Shown in pieces: positions 1 to 7,652 of a DNA stretch of 64,000 nt. Below the pieces are notes generated by a model. The model had not been told where the DNA came from. It ran no database searches and saw nothing but the letters and a program-made list of their open reading frames with translations. The position numbers were made by a program, and so were the translations under genes. Position 1 is the stretch's first letter; every line of letters starts with the position of its first letter. This DNA comes from Motilibacter peucedani (GTDB lineage: Bacteria > Actinomycetota > Actinomycetes > Motilibacterales > Motilibacteraceae): the NCBI RefSeq assembly GCF_003634695.1, contig NZ_RBWV01000017.1:62001-126000 (forward strand), written 5' to 3'.

Positions 1-1041
1 GCCCGCGGTGACGCCGTAGGCCTCCGCAGGCGACCCGGCGAGCGTGTCGAGGAGCTCGCGCCCGCCGAGCGTCGCGGTCACCGCCGGGCCGAGGGGCGCG
101 GCGAGACCGCCGACCGCCGTCCACGGACGGCGCAGCTCGGGGACGGTGCGCAGCTGCCGGGCCGACGCGTACGCCACCGGCCGTCCGAGGCCGTCGACGA
201 CGGCCACTCCGGCGCCCCCGGCCCGTCGCAGCGCCTCGGACACCGGGGTGTCGCCGGGCAGCCGGAGCGGCTGGCTCAGCAGCGCGCCCGCCCTCAGGCC
301 GGGCACCCGCAGGCGCAGCTCGCTGGTCCTGGCCGCGGCGGCCGAGCTGACCCAGAGCCACGCGCCCGAGGCGGCGGCGAGCACCACCAGCGCGAGGTCG
401 AGCCGGGTCCAGCCGGCGAGCGCGGCGGCGAACGGCGCGCCCGCCACGACGAGTGCGAGGGTGCGGCCGGCGAGGGCCGCGGAGCGTACGCCGCGCAACC
501 GTCCGCCCGGCCCGCCGGAGCGCAGCGCGACGAGCACCCGGCCACCGTCGAACGGCAGGCCCGGCAGCAGGTTGACGACGCCCACGAGCAGGTTGGCGAC
601 GGCGAGCTCGAGGGCCAGGGCGCGCGCCACCCCGCCGTCGGGCGCGGCTCCCGCGGCCAGCGTCCCGAGCGCGCCCAGGACGAGCGAGCACACGGGCCCG
701 ACCGCGGCGATGGCGGCCTCGTGCCGGCGCCCGGCCGGCTCCTGCGCCAGGAGCGAGCCGCCGCCCAGCGGGCCGATCTCGATGCGCGTCACGCCGAGGC
801 CCAGGCGCCGGGCGAGCAGCGAGTGGCCGAGCTCGTGGACCAGCACGGAGGCGTAGAGGAGCACCGCGAAGGCGGCGGACACGGCGTAGGCGCCGGCACC
901 GAGGCCTGGCACCTGGTCGTCGACGACCGGCTCGAACGCCCACGTCAGGAGCGCGGCGACGGCGGCCCAGCCGCGGCGTACGACGACGGGTACGCCGCAG
1001 ACGCGTCCCAGCCGCAGCCCCCGGACCTCCGCGCCACCCAC
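1..1041 (-). CDS. M50 (site-2-type) zinc metalloprotease, C-terminal end off the window
   Basis: Intramembrane zinc protease of the M50 family, expected in the cytoplasmic membrane. Reading leftward, the protein has hydrophobic segments, the zinc motif HELGH at residues 69-73, and an LPFDGGR motif whose Asp (about residue 165) is the usual third metal ligand. The final third (about residues 245-345) looks like a CBS-type nucleotide-binding region, as in Rv2869c-unrelated 'site-2 protease with CBS' proteins. The frame is open to base 1, so the end is missing. I chose GTG at 1041 because a TACGAT -10 box lies 7 bases before it; ATG at 1050 in the same frame is the alternative. It follows the RHH gene by about 50 bases. 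Substrate unknown. Confidence 0.85.
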   Translation of the reverse strand, partial: MGGAEVRGLRLGRVCGVPVVVRRGWAAVAALLTWAFEPVVDDQVPGLGAGAYAVSAAFAVLLYASVLVHELGHSLLARRLGLGVTRIEIGPLGGGSLLAQEPAGRRHEAAIAAVGPVCSLVLGALGTLAAGAAPDGGVARALALELAVANLLVGVVNLLPGLPFDGGRVLVALRSGGPGGRLRGVRSAALAGRTLALVVAGAPFAAALAGWTRLDLALVVLAAASGAWLWVSSAAAARTSELRLRVPGLRAGALLSQPLRLPGDTPVSEALRRAGGAGVAVVDGLGRPVAYASARQLRTVPELRRPWTAVGGLAAPLGPAVTATLGGRELLDTLAGSPAEAYGVTAG

Positions 1042-1092
1042 GCAGGGCATCGTAGGCGGGCGCTGCCGCGCCCGCCCGGCCGCGAGCGGGCG

Positions 1093-1290
1093 TCAGCCGG
1101 CCGGCGGCCGCCCGCGGCGGGGCAGCGGACCGGCCTTGCGCGGCATCCGACCGGCCGTCGTCAGCGCCTGGCGCAGCAGCATCTCGATGTGGGCGTTGAC
1201 GCTGCGCAGCTCGTCACCGGCCCAGCGGCTCAGGGCGTCGTGCACCTCGGGGTCGATGCGCAGCAGCACCTGCTTGCGCTCGGGGCTCAT
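1093..1290 (-). CDS. Small ribbon-helix-helix (Arc/CopG-like) DNA-binding protein
   Basis: A 65-residue protein with the ribbon-helix-helix pattern: a beta strand around KQVLLRID (residues 6-13), two helices to about residue 45, then a basic proline/arginine tail. RHH proteins dimerise and bind tandem short operators. It starts 13 bases after the stop of the SPFH gene and is very probably cotranscribed with it. A pair of TGATATCA palindromes 11 bp apart lies just upstream of that operon, a plausible autoregulatory site (inference). No toxin gene is adjacent, so an antitoxin role is not supported. Confidence 0.8.
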   Translation of the reverse strand: MSPERKQVLLRIDPEVHDALSRWAGDELRSVNAHIEMLLRQALTTAGRMPRKAGPLPRRGRPPAG

Positions 1291-1303
1291 CGGTGCAGCC
1301 GGG

Positions 1304-2218
1304 TCACGTGTAGAGGGACCCGGCGTTGACCACCGGCGAGGCCGGCTGGTCGCCGCACAGCACCACCATCAGGTTGCTCACCATGGCGGCCCGGCGCTCC
1401 TCGTCGAGGTCGACGATGCCGCCCTCGTTGAGCCGCTGCAGAGCCATCTCGACCATCCCGACAGCGCCCTCGACGATGCGCGAACGGGCCGCGACCACCG
1501 CGTTGGCCTGCTGGCGGCGCAGCATCGCCTGCGCGATCTCGGAGGCGTAGGCGAGGTGGCTGATGCGGACCTCGACGATCTCGACGCCCGCCAGCGCGAC
1601 GCGCTGCGCCACCTCGGCGGCGAGCTCGCCCGCGACGATGTCGGTGGACCCGCGCAGCGAGGTGCCGTCCTCCGTGGCGTCGTCGTAGGGGTGCGTCGTG
1701 GCGACGTGGCGCAGCGCGGACTCCGCCTGCACCGAGACGAAGTTGCGGTAGTCGTCGACCGCGTAGACCGCCTTCGAGGTGTCGGCCACCTGCCAGACGA
1801 CGATCGCGGCGATCTCGACCGGGTTGCCGTCGGCGTCGTTGACCTTGAGGTGCCGGGTCTCGAAGTTGCGCACCCGGACGCTGACCGACGAGCGCGTCGT
1901 GAGCGGGAGCACCCACGACAGCCCCGGCTTGCGCACCGTGCCGACGTAGCGGCCGAAGAACTGGATCACGCGCGTCTGCCCGGGCTGGACCACGACGATC
2001 GAGCAGAGCACGACGACGAACAGCACCGCCGGCACGAGGATCAGCGCCGGCAGCGTCGTGGAGCCGAGCACCACGGCCGCGGCGACGAGCGCGAGCAGCA
2101 GCAGCACCGCCAGCCAGGCGCCCAGGTCGCGGGCGGGGCGCTCCGAGATGTCGACGCGCGCGCCCTCGTGGCCGACGGGGACGCCCTTGGGCTCGACCGG
2201 GGTCTCCAGCACAGACAT
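1304..2218 (-). CDS. SPFH/Band-7 (stomatin/slipin-like) membrane protein
   Basis: A 304-residue member of the SPFH (stomatin, prohibitin, flotillin) family. Residues 1-30 are polar, about 32-70 form one long or two close hydrophobic segments, and the SPFH domain follows, beginning with [18 protein letters not shown] and ending in a helix-rich region rich in Ala and Arg. Family members form membrane-associated oligomers and act as scaffolds for proteases or lipid domains. The start ATG at 2218 has a GGGAGG ribosome site a few bases upstream. First gene of a minus-strand group with the RHH protein and, probably from its own promoter, the M50 protease, which suggests but does not prove a membrane-quality role. 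Confidence 0.9.
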   Translation of the reverse strand: MSVLETPVEPKGVPVGHEGARVDISERPARDLGAWLAVLLLLALVAAAVVLGSTTLPALILVPAVLFVVVLCSIVVVQPGQTRVIQFFGRYVGTVRKPGLSWVLPLTTRSSVSVRVRNFETRHLKVNDADGNPVEIAAIVVWQVADTSKAVYAVDDYRNFVSVQAESALRHVATTHPYDDATEDGTSLRGSTDIVAGELAAEVAQRVALAGVEIVEVRISHLAYASEIAQAMLRRQQANAVVAARSRIVEGAVGMVEMALQRLNEGGIVDLDEERRAAMVSNLMVVLCGDQPASPVVNAGSLYT

Positions 2219-2246
2219 CGTCGCGCTCCTCCCAGACTGCGGAAAA

Positions 2247-2267
2247 CTGATATCACTGTGATATCAC
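2247..2267. promoter_or_regulatory. Tandem TGATATCA palindromes, candidate RHH operator
   Basis: Two perfect 8-bp palindromes TGATATCA at 2248-2255 and 2259-2266, centres exactly 11 bp apart and so on the same helix face. They lie about 30 bases upstream of the SPFH start (minus strand) and about 110 bases upstream of the histidine kinase (plus strand). AT-rich palindromes stand out in this DNA. The spacing suits cooperative binding of ribbon-helix-helix dimers, and an RHH gene is second in the operon. The binding itself is inference. Confidence 0.65.
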
Positions 2268-2363
2268 TGGGCGAAGCGCGGCACAAGGGGTCTCGTCCCT
2301 GGGGATGAGGGGCACCGGGCACGATCAGCCCGGCGGGCGACGCGGGCTCGTTGCGCCGGCACG

Positions 2364-2369
2364 TACTGT
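2364..2369 (+). promoter_or_regulatory. Candidate -10 box for the leaderless histidine-kinase gene
   Basis: TACTGT ends 6 bases before GTG 2376, placing the transcription start at or next to the start codon. No clear -35 hexamer or ribosome-binding site is seen. Confidence 0.45.
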
Positions 2370-2375
2370 GCGCTG

Positions 2376-3593
2376 GTGGCAGAGGTGTGGAGCGGTGTGC
2401 GCCGGTGGTGGCACGCCCGGCCGATGGCGTTCGACGCCGCCCTCGCCGCCTGCCTCGTCGCCCTCGGGCTGGCCACGATGTCCGCCGAGGTGCGCGCCAG
2501 CCTCGACACCGCCGACGAGGTGCCCGACCTGCACCCGGTGGGCGTCACGGCGGTCGCACTGCTCCTGAGCTACACCCTGCCGGTCGCGCTGCGCAGGCGT
2601 ACGCCGGTGGTCGCCTTCTGCTGCGTCGTGACCGGCGTGTGCGTCGCCTACGGGACGCACTACCCGGCCGAGGTAGGCAGCGTGTCGGCGCTCGTCGTGC
2701 TCTACACGGTCGGCGTCCTGCTCGAGCGGGCGCAGGCGGTCACGCTGCTAGGGCTGGCGCTCGCCGCCTACGTCGTCGTCACCCTCGTCGACGGGGTGGC
2801 CGACACCTTCTGGACCTCGTTCCTGAGCGCCGGGATCTACGTCGCGGCATGGGCCCTGGGCCGCAGCATCCGCTACCGCCGTGCCTACACCGCCGAGCTC
2901 GAGTCGCGCGCCCAGCGGCTCGAGAGCGAGCGCGAGGCTGACCTGCGGGCGACGCTCGCGGAGGAGCGCTCCCGCATCGCCCGCGAGCTGCACGACGTCG
3001 TCGCGCACTCCCTGTCGGTCATGACGGTGCAGGCGGCGGCGGCGCAGCGCACGGTCGACCGCGACGTCGCCCGCAGCAAGGAGGCCATGGCCGCGGTCGA
3101 GTCGACCGGCCGGGCGGCCCTCGGCGAGATGCGCCGCATCGTCGGCGTCCTGCGCGAGGAGGGCCAGACCACGGCCGAGCTGGCCCCCTCCCCCGGCATG
3201 GCCGACCTGCCCGCACTCGTCGGCCAGGTGCGCGAGGCCGGGCTCGCGGTCGACGTCGACCTCTGCGACCCGCCGCTGCACGTGCCTGCCGGCGTCGACC
3301 TCACCGTCTACCGCATCGTCCAGGAGGCGCTGACCAACACCTTGAAGCACGCGGGCCCCGCCGCCGCTGTCGTGCGGGTGGCGTGCGAGCCGGGCGCCAT
3401 CTGCGTCGCGGTCGAGGACTCCGGGCGCGGCGCGGCCGCAGTCGCCGCTCCCCCGGGCACGCGCTCGGGCCACGGCCTGGTCGGCATGCAGGAGCGCGTC
3501 GCGCTCTACGGCGGATCGTTGCGCGTCGGCCCGCGGGCGGGCGGCGGCTACGCGGTGCACGCCCGCATCCCGGTCGACGCGGTCGCGCCGTGA
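2376..3593 (+). CDS. NarL-type sensor histidine kinase
   Basis: A 405-residue membrane sensor kinase of the HisKA_3/DesK group. The N-terminal ~165 residues hold four to five hydrophobic segments with little between them and no extracytoplasmic sensor domain. The dimerisation/phosphoacceptor helix carries ARELHDVVAHSLSVM with His206. The C-terminal HATPase_c domain shows the N box (IVQEALTNTLKHA) and a G box (GHGLVGMQERVALYGG). The GTG start has a -10-like TACTGT just upstream. It is followed 52 bases later by a LuxR-type response regulator, its obvious partner. The stimulus and targets cannot be told from sequence. Confidence 0.92.
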   Translation: MAEVWSGVRRWWHARPMAFDAALAACLVALGLATMSAEVRASLDTADEVPDLHPVGVTAVALLLSYTLPVALRRRTPVVAFCCVVTGVCVAYGTHYPAEVGSVSALVVLYTVGVLLERAQAVTLLGLALAAYVVVTLVDGVADTFWTSFLSAGIYVAAWALGRSIRYRRAYTAELESRAQRLESEREADLRATLAEERSRIARELHDVVAHSLSVMTVQAAAAQRTVDRDVARSKEAMAAVESTGRAALGEMRRIVGVLREEGQTTAELAPSPGMADLPALVGQVREAGLAVDVDLCDPPLHVPAGVDLTVYRIVQEALTNTLKHAGPAAAVVRVACEPGAICVAVEDSGRGAAAVAAPPGTRSGHGLVGMQERVALYGGSLRVGPRAGGGYAVHARIPVDAVAP

Positions 3594-3645
3594 CCGGGCC
3601 CGCTCGAGGCGCATACGTGTGCGCCGCGTACGCCAGACTCGAGCC

Positions 3646-4332
3646 ATGACGCCTCCCCCGGGCCCGGCGGTCCGCACGATGCTCGTCGACGACCAGCCGC
3701 TGCTGCGTACCGGTTTCCGCATGATCCTCGAGGCCGAGGACGGCATCGAGGTCGTCGGCGAGGCCGCCGACGGCGTCGAGGCGGTGGAGCGGGCGCGCCA
3801 GCTGCGTCCGGACGTCGTGCTCATGGACATCCGCATGCCGCGCATGGACGGCGTCGAGGCGACCCGCCGCATCGTCGCCGACCCGGGCGTCGACGCGCGG
3901 GTGCTGGTGCTCACGACCTTCGACCTCGACGAGTACGTCGTGGAGGCCCTGCGCGCAGGCGCCAGCGCCTTCCTGCTCAAGGACGCCCCGGCCGACGACC
4001 TGGTGGCGGCGATCCGAGTGGTGGCGGCCGGCGACGCCGTGGTGGCGCCGCGGGTGACGCGTCGACTGCTCGACCGCTTCGCTGCGTCGCTGCCGACGGG
4101 TACGCCCGTGGTGCCCGACACGCTGTCGCGGCTGACCGAGCGGGAGCTCGAGGTGCTGCGGCTCGTCGCACGTGGCCTGTCGAACGGCGAGATCGCGGCC
4201 GAGCTCTTCGTCTCCGAGACGACGGTCAAGACGCACGTCGGCCACGTGTTGACCAAGCTCGACCTGCGAGACCGCGTGCAGGCGTGCGTGTTCGCCTATG
4301 AGAGCGGGCTTGTGCGGCCGGGCGGGGCCTGA
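3646..4332 (+). CDS. NarL/FixJ-family response regulator
   Basis: A 228-residue response regulator: receiver domain (residues 10-125) with acidic pair DD at 15-16, phosphoacceptor Asp61 in VVLMDIRMP and conserved Lys in SAFLLKDAP, then a LuxR-type helix-turn-helix at about 150-215 (LTERELEVLRLVARGLSNGEIAAEL). ATG 3646 is preferred over an upstream in-frame start at 3619 because the receiver begins directly after it and a CAGACT -10-like box ends 6 bases before it. It pairs with the upstream kinase. The next gene is a MarR regulator with its own promoter. Confidence 0.92.
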   Translation: MTPPPGPAVRTMLVDDQPLLRTGFRMILEAEDGIEVVGEAADGVEAVERARQLRPDVVLMDIRMPRMDGVEATRRIVADPGVDARVLVLTTFDLDEYVVEALRAGASAFLLKDAPADDLVAAIRVVAAGDAVVAPRVTRRLLDRFAASLPTGTPVVPDTLSRLTERELEVLRLVARGLSNGEIAAELFVSETTVKTHVGHVLTKLDLRDRVQACVFAYESGLVRPGGA

Positions 4333-4433
4333 CGCGGGTGGCTCCGGCGCCCCGCGCGGCGCGTCGGTCGTAGCTGTGCGTCCTGTGTCGCCATGACGAC
4401 ATCTGACGCACACCTACGTCGTTCCGGCGGCTC

Positions 4434-4472
4434 GAGCATGCTCTCGCGATTTACATAAGACGCTTATACAGT
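4434..4472 (+). promoter_or_regulatory. Promoter/operator region of the MarR-MFS operon
   Basis: Contains the palindrome GAGCATGCTC (4434-4443), the inverted repeat ATAAG-ACG-CTTAT (4455-4467), and a TACAGT -10 candidate (4467-4472) that ends 7 bases before GTG 4480. The ATAAG/CTTAT repeat overlaps the core promoter and has the size of a MarR operator, so autorepression is likely (inference). No Shine-Dalgarno site separates the box from the start, suggesting a leaderless message. Confidence 0.55.
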
Positions 4473-4479
4473 TGAGTGC

Positions 4480-4956
4480 GTGACCGACGCAGCGGACCTG
4501 GAGCTCGCAAGGGTTCTCGAGCAGCTCGTCCGGGTCGTGCGACGGCTGGCCACGGAGGGCGAGCTCAGCCTGCCGGCTGCTGCGGCGCTGTCACGGCTGG
4601 TGCACGGCGGCCCGTCCCGGCTCACGGACCTCGCTGCGAGCGAGGGCGTGAGCCAGCCGGGCATGACCCAGCTGGTGACTACTCTCGAGCGCGCAGGCCT
4701 CGTCACCCGCGCCCCCTCGCCCGACGACGGCCGGGTAGTGCTCGTCTCGGCCACTGCCGACGGCGAGGCGCTCATCGGCCGGCGGCGCACGGAGCGCGCC
4801 GACGCGCTGCGCCGCCTGCTCGACCAGCTCTCCCCGGACGACCGCGGTGCCGTACGCCGGGCCACTCCCGCGCTCGACCGTCTCACTTCGCTCGGCCAGA
4901 GCGCCACCACTCCACGTACCACCACACCACGCACCACCACTGGAGATCCGCAGTGA
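4480..4956 (+). CDS. MarR-family transcriptional regulator
   Basis: A 158-residue winged-helix regulator: dimerisation helices at each end, wing helix-turn-helix at about residues 45-90 (LTDLAASEGVSQPGMTQLVTTLERAGLVTR) and the typical wing SPDDGRVVLVSATADG. The last ~20 residues repeat TTPRTTT, from a short ACC-rich DNA repeat (about 4905-4943). Its stop overlaps the start of the MFS gene by 4 bases, so the two are translationally coupled. Family logic suggests repression of the transporter relieved by a small ligand. An inverted repeat over the promoter is the likely site. Confidence 0.9.
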   Translation: MTDAADLELARVLEQLVRVVRRLATEGELSLPAAAALSRLVHGGPSRLTDLAASEGVSQPGMTQLVTTLERAGLVTRAPSPDDGRVVLVSATADGEALIGRRRTERADALRRLLDQLSPDDRGAVRRATPALDRLTSLGQSATTPRTTTPRTTTGDPQ

Positions 4957-6686
4957 CCGCTTCCTCTGCGCACGCGACGACGGCCAGCCCGTTCACACAG
5001 CCCCGTGCCGTCTGGGCCGTCGCCTTCGCGTGCGTCATCTCGTTCATGGGCATCGGCCTGGTCGACCCGATCCTGCCGGCCCTCTCCGAGCAGCTGCACG
5101 CGACGCCGAGCCAGGTGTCGCTGCTGTTCACCAGCTACCTGGTGGTCACCGCGGTGGCGATGCTCGTGGTGGGCGCGGTGTCGAGCCGCATCGGCGCCAA
5201 GCGCACGCTGGTGGTCGGGCTCTCGATCATCGTGGTCTTCGCCGCCCTCGCCGGCACGGCCGGCAGCGTCAACGGCATCGTCGGCTTCCGGGCCGGCTGG
5301 GGCCTGGGCAACGCCCTCTTCATCGCCACCAGCCTCGCCGTGATCGTCGCCTCGGCGAGCGGCGGGTTCGCGGGCGCGATCATCCTCTACGAGACGGCCC
5401 TCGGCCTCGGCATCGCCGTCGGGCCGCTGCTCGGCGGCGAGCTGGGCAGCATCAGCTGGCGCGGGCCGTTCTACGGCGTCGCCGTCCTCATGGGTATCGC
5501 GCTCGTCGCGACCGTGCTGTTCGTGCCCTCGCTGCCCACGCCGGCGACGCCGACCCCGCTCACCGCGCCGCTCGCGGCGCTGCGCCACCGCGGCCTGCTG
5601 ACCATGGGCCTGACGGCGCTGCTCTACAACTGGGGCTTCTTCACGATGCTCGGCTACGCGCCCTACCCCATGGAGCTCAGCGCGATCCGGCTCGGCTACG
5701 TGTTCTTCGCCTGGGGCGTCCTCGTGGCGGTCTTCAGCGTCTTCGTCGCACCTCGCCTGCAGGGCCGCTTCGGCACCGCCAAGGTGCTCTACGCGAACCT
5801 GCTGGCCCTGGGCGTGGTGCTGGCCGCGATCGGCGCGGGTGTCGACCGCAGCTGGGTCGTCATCGTGGCCGTCATCGTCAGCGGCGCGTTCATCGGCATC
5901 AACAACACCCTCACGACGCAGGCCGTCATGCTCGTGTCGCCCGTCGAGCGCCCGGTCGCGTCGTCGGCCTACGGATTCGTGCGGTTCATCGGCGGCGGCC
6001 TCGCGCCCTACGCCGCCGGCAAGCTCGCCGACCACTGGGACCTCAGCGTGCCGTTCTACGTCGGCGCCGCCGCGTTCGTCCTCGCCATCGCGGTGCTGGC
6101 CACCGGCCACCGGCTGCTCGAGGCGGCGGAGCAGGGCCAGTCCGAGGCCGACGAGGTGCTGCAGCCGACGTTGGAGCCGGTGGGCACCGCGGCCGAGCGC
6201 GGCACGCGTCCGGTCGTCGTGGCGGTCGGCTCCACCTCCGACGCAGAGGGCGTCGTGAGCGCCGCGGCCGAGATCGCCCGGACCAGCGGCAGCCCCCTCG
6301 AGGTGGTGCACGTCCGCGAGACCGCGGTGGTGGAGGAGCTCGCCATCACCCCCGAGGACGAGCGGGACGCCCGCGCCCGGCTGGTCGGCCACCTCGACCG
6401 GCTCGCGGCCGACGGCGTACGCGCCAGCGGCCTGCTCCTGCACAGCGTCGGCGACCACGCGGCCGCCGGCCGGGTGCTCGCCCAGCACGCGGACGAGGTC
6501 GACGCCCGCCTGGTGGCCGTCGGCTCGTCGCCGCGGGGTGCCGCCGCCCAGCTGGCCGAGGGCAGCCTCACCACGGCGCTGACCCGCAGCGTCCACCGCT
6601 CGGTCGTGCTGCTGCGCAGCGGAGAGCCGGCGCGCGAGCTGCGCGCCGACCCGGCCGGCGGCCTCGTCGGCCACCCGGCCGGCTAG
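4953..6686 (+). CDS. MFS transporter fused to a C-terminal universal stress protein domain
   Basis: A 577-residue protein. Residues 1-395 are a 12-segment major facilitator of the DHA1 drug/metabolite exporter type (FMGIGLVDPILPAL in segment 1; SSRIGAKRTL in loop 2-3). After a linker, about residues 418-570 form a Rossmann-like UspA domain starting TRPVVVAVGSTSDAEG and ending with the nucleotide-loop-like AVGSSPRG...EGSLTTAL and RSVVLLR. Membrane export with a cytosolic nucleotide-sensing domain is implied. GTG 4953 overlaps the MarR stop by 4 bases. The frame is open further upstream, but that part is the shadow of the MarR gene. Substrate unknown. Confidence 0.9.
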   Translation: MTASSAHATTASPFTQPRAVWAVAFACVISFMGIGLVDPILPALSEQLHATPSQVSLLFTSYLVVTAVAMLVVGAVSSRIGAKRTLVVGLSIIVVFAALAGTAGSVNGIVGFRAGWGLGNALFIATSLAVIVASASGGFAGAIILYETALGLGIAVGPLLGGELGSISWRGPFYGVAVLMGIALVATVLFVPSLPTPATPTPLTAPLAALRHRGLLTMGLTALLYNWGFFTMLGYAPYPMELSAIRLGYVFFAWGVLVAVFSVFVAPRLQGRFGTAKVLYANLLALGVVLAAIGAGVDRSWVVIVAVIVSGAFIGINNTLTTQAVMLVSPVERPVASSAYGFVRFIGGGLAPYAAGKLADHWDLSVPFYVGAAAFVLAIAVLATGHRLLEAAEQGQSEADEVLQPTLEPVGTAAERGTRPVVVAVGSTSDAEGVVSAAAEIARTSGSPLEVVHVRETAVVEELAITPEDERDARARLVGHLDRLAADGVRASGLLLHSVGDHAAAGRVLAQHADEVDARLVAVGSSPRGAAAQLAEGSLTTALTRSVHRSVVLLRSGEPARELRADPAGGLVGHPAG

Positions 6687-6708
6687 CACGGCCCACCGCG
6701 GGACCGCA

Positions 6709-6737
6709 CGTCCCCCAGGGGTCCTCCCTGGGGGACG
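6709..6737 (+). terminator. Stem-loop terminator after the MarR-MFS operon
   Basis: Perfect 12-bp inverted repeat CGTCCCCCAGGG (6709-6720) and CCCTGGGGGACG (6726-6737) with a 5-base loop, 22 bases after the MFS stop. No T-run follows, as is common in actinomycetes. Confidence 0.75.
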
Positions 6738-6882
6738 TCGTGCGTCCCAGGGTCGTCCGGCTCGCTCCTCCACCCCAGGTAGGAGACCGGATCCCCGCCT
6801 GGAGGACGACGTCATGCCTCCCGGTGATCACTAGGTTCGTCGGCGACGACAACAGGACTGGCGACAACGGGGAGCAACAGCG

Positions 6883-7647
6883 ATGACCACCTCCACCCTC
6901 GACCTGACGGGGACAGCCGCACGAGCCGTGCACCTGTCGAAGGTCTACGGCACCGGCGACACCCGGGTCGTGGCGCTCGACGACGTGTCGGTCGACTTCG
7001 CGACCGGGCAGTACACCGCGATCATGGGCCCCTCCGGCTCGGGCAAGTCGACCCTGATGCACTGCGTCGCCGGGCTCGACGACGCCACGGGCGGCAGCAT
7101 CCTGATCGGCGACACCGACCTGACGAGCCTCAACGACAAGGCCCTCACCCGGCTGCGCCGCGACAAGATCGGCTTCATCTTCCAGTCGTTCAACCTGCTG
7201 CCGACGCTGACGGCGCTCGAGAACATCACGCTGCCCATGGACATCGCCGGGCGCAAGCCCGACAAGGAGTGGCTCGACACGGTCATCGACACCGTCGGCC
7301 TGCGCGACCGCCTCGGGCACAAGCCGACCCAGCTCTCCGGCGGCCAGCAGCAGCGCGTCGCGTGCGCCCGTGCGCTCGCGAGCCGGCCGCAGATCGTGTT
7401 CGCCGACGAGCCGACGGGCAACCTGGACTCGCGCGCCGGCGCCGAGGTGCTGGGCTTCCTGCGCCGCAGCGTGCGCGAGATGGGCCAGACCATCGTCATG
7501 GTCACCCACGACCCGGTGGCCGCCGCCTACGCCGACCGCGTGCTGTTCCTGGCCGACGGCCGGGTGGTCGACGAGATGGCGGCCCCGACCGCCGAGTCGG
7601 TGCTCGAGCGCATGAAGCAGTTCGACGGCCTCGGCCGGAGGTCCTGA
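6883..7647 (+). CDS. ABC transporter ATP-binding protein, MacB/LolD type
   Basis: A 254-residue ABC ATPase with Walker A GPSGSGKS (residues 49-56), Q-loop in FIFQSFNLLPTLTALEN, signature LSGGQQQR, Walker B IVFADEPTGNLDS and the switch His in VMVTHDP. The GNLDS and 'FNLLPTL' features place it with MacB/LolD/FtsE-like ATPases that drive mechanotransmission permeases rather than classical transport. It is followed after 5 bases by an FtsX/MacB permease, its partner. About 145 bases lie between the upstream terminator and this start, so it should have its own promoter, which I could not pin down. Confidence 0.95.
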   Translation: MTTSTLDLTGTAARAVHLSKVYGTGDTRVVALDDVSVDFATGQYTAIMGPSGSGKSTLMHCVAGLDDATGGSILIGDTDLTSLNDKALTRLRRDKIGFIFQSFNLLPTLTALENITLPMDIAGRKPDKEWLDTVIDTVGLRDRLGHKPTQLSGGQQQRVACARALASRPQIVFADEPTGNLDSRAGAEVLGFLRRSVREMGQTIVMVTHDPVAAAYADRVLFLADGRVVDEMAAPTAESVLERMKQFDGLGRRS

Positions 7648-7652
7648 CCCCC

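Noticed and set aside
1093-1290. Antitoxin of a toxin-antitoxin pair
   Set aside because: No toxin-sized partner gene lies next to it; its neighbours are an SPFH protein and an M50 protease.
4464-6815. A 783-codon open frame on the minus strand opposite the MFS-Usp gene
   Set aside because: Composition is low-complexity His/Arg/Asp/Gly without recognizable domains; the opposite strand carries the MFS and Usp motifs.
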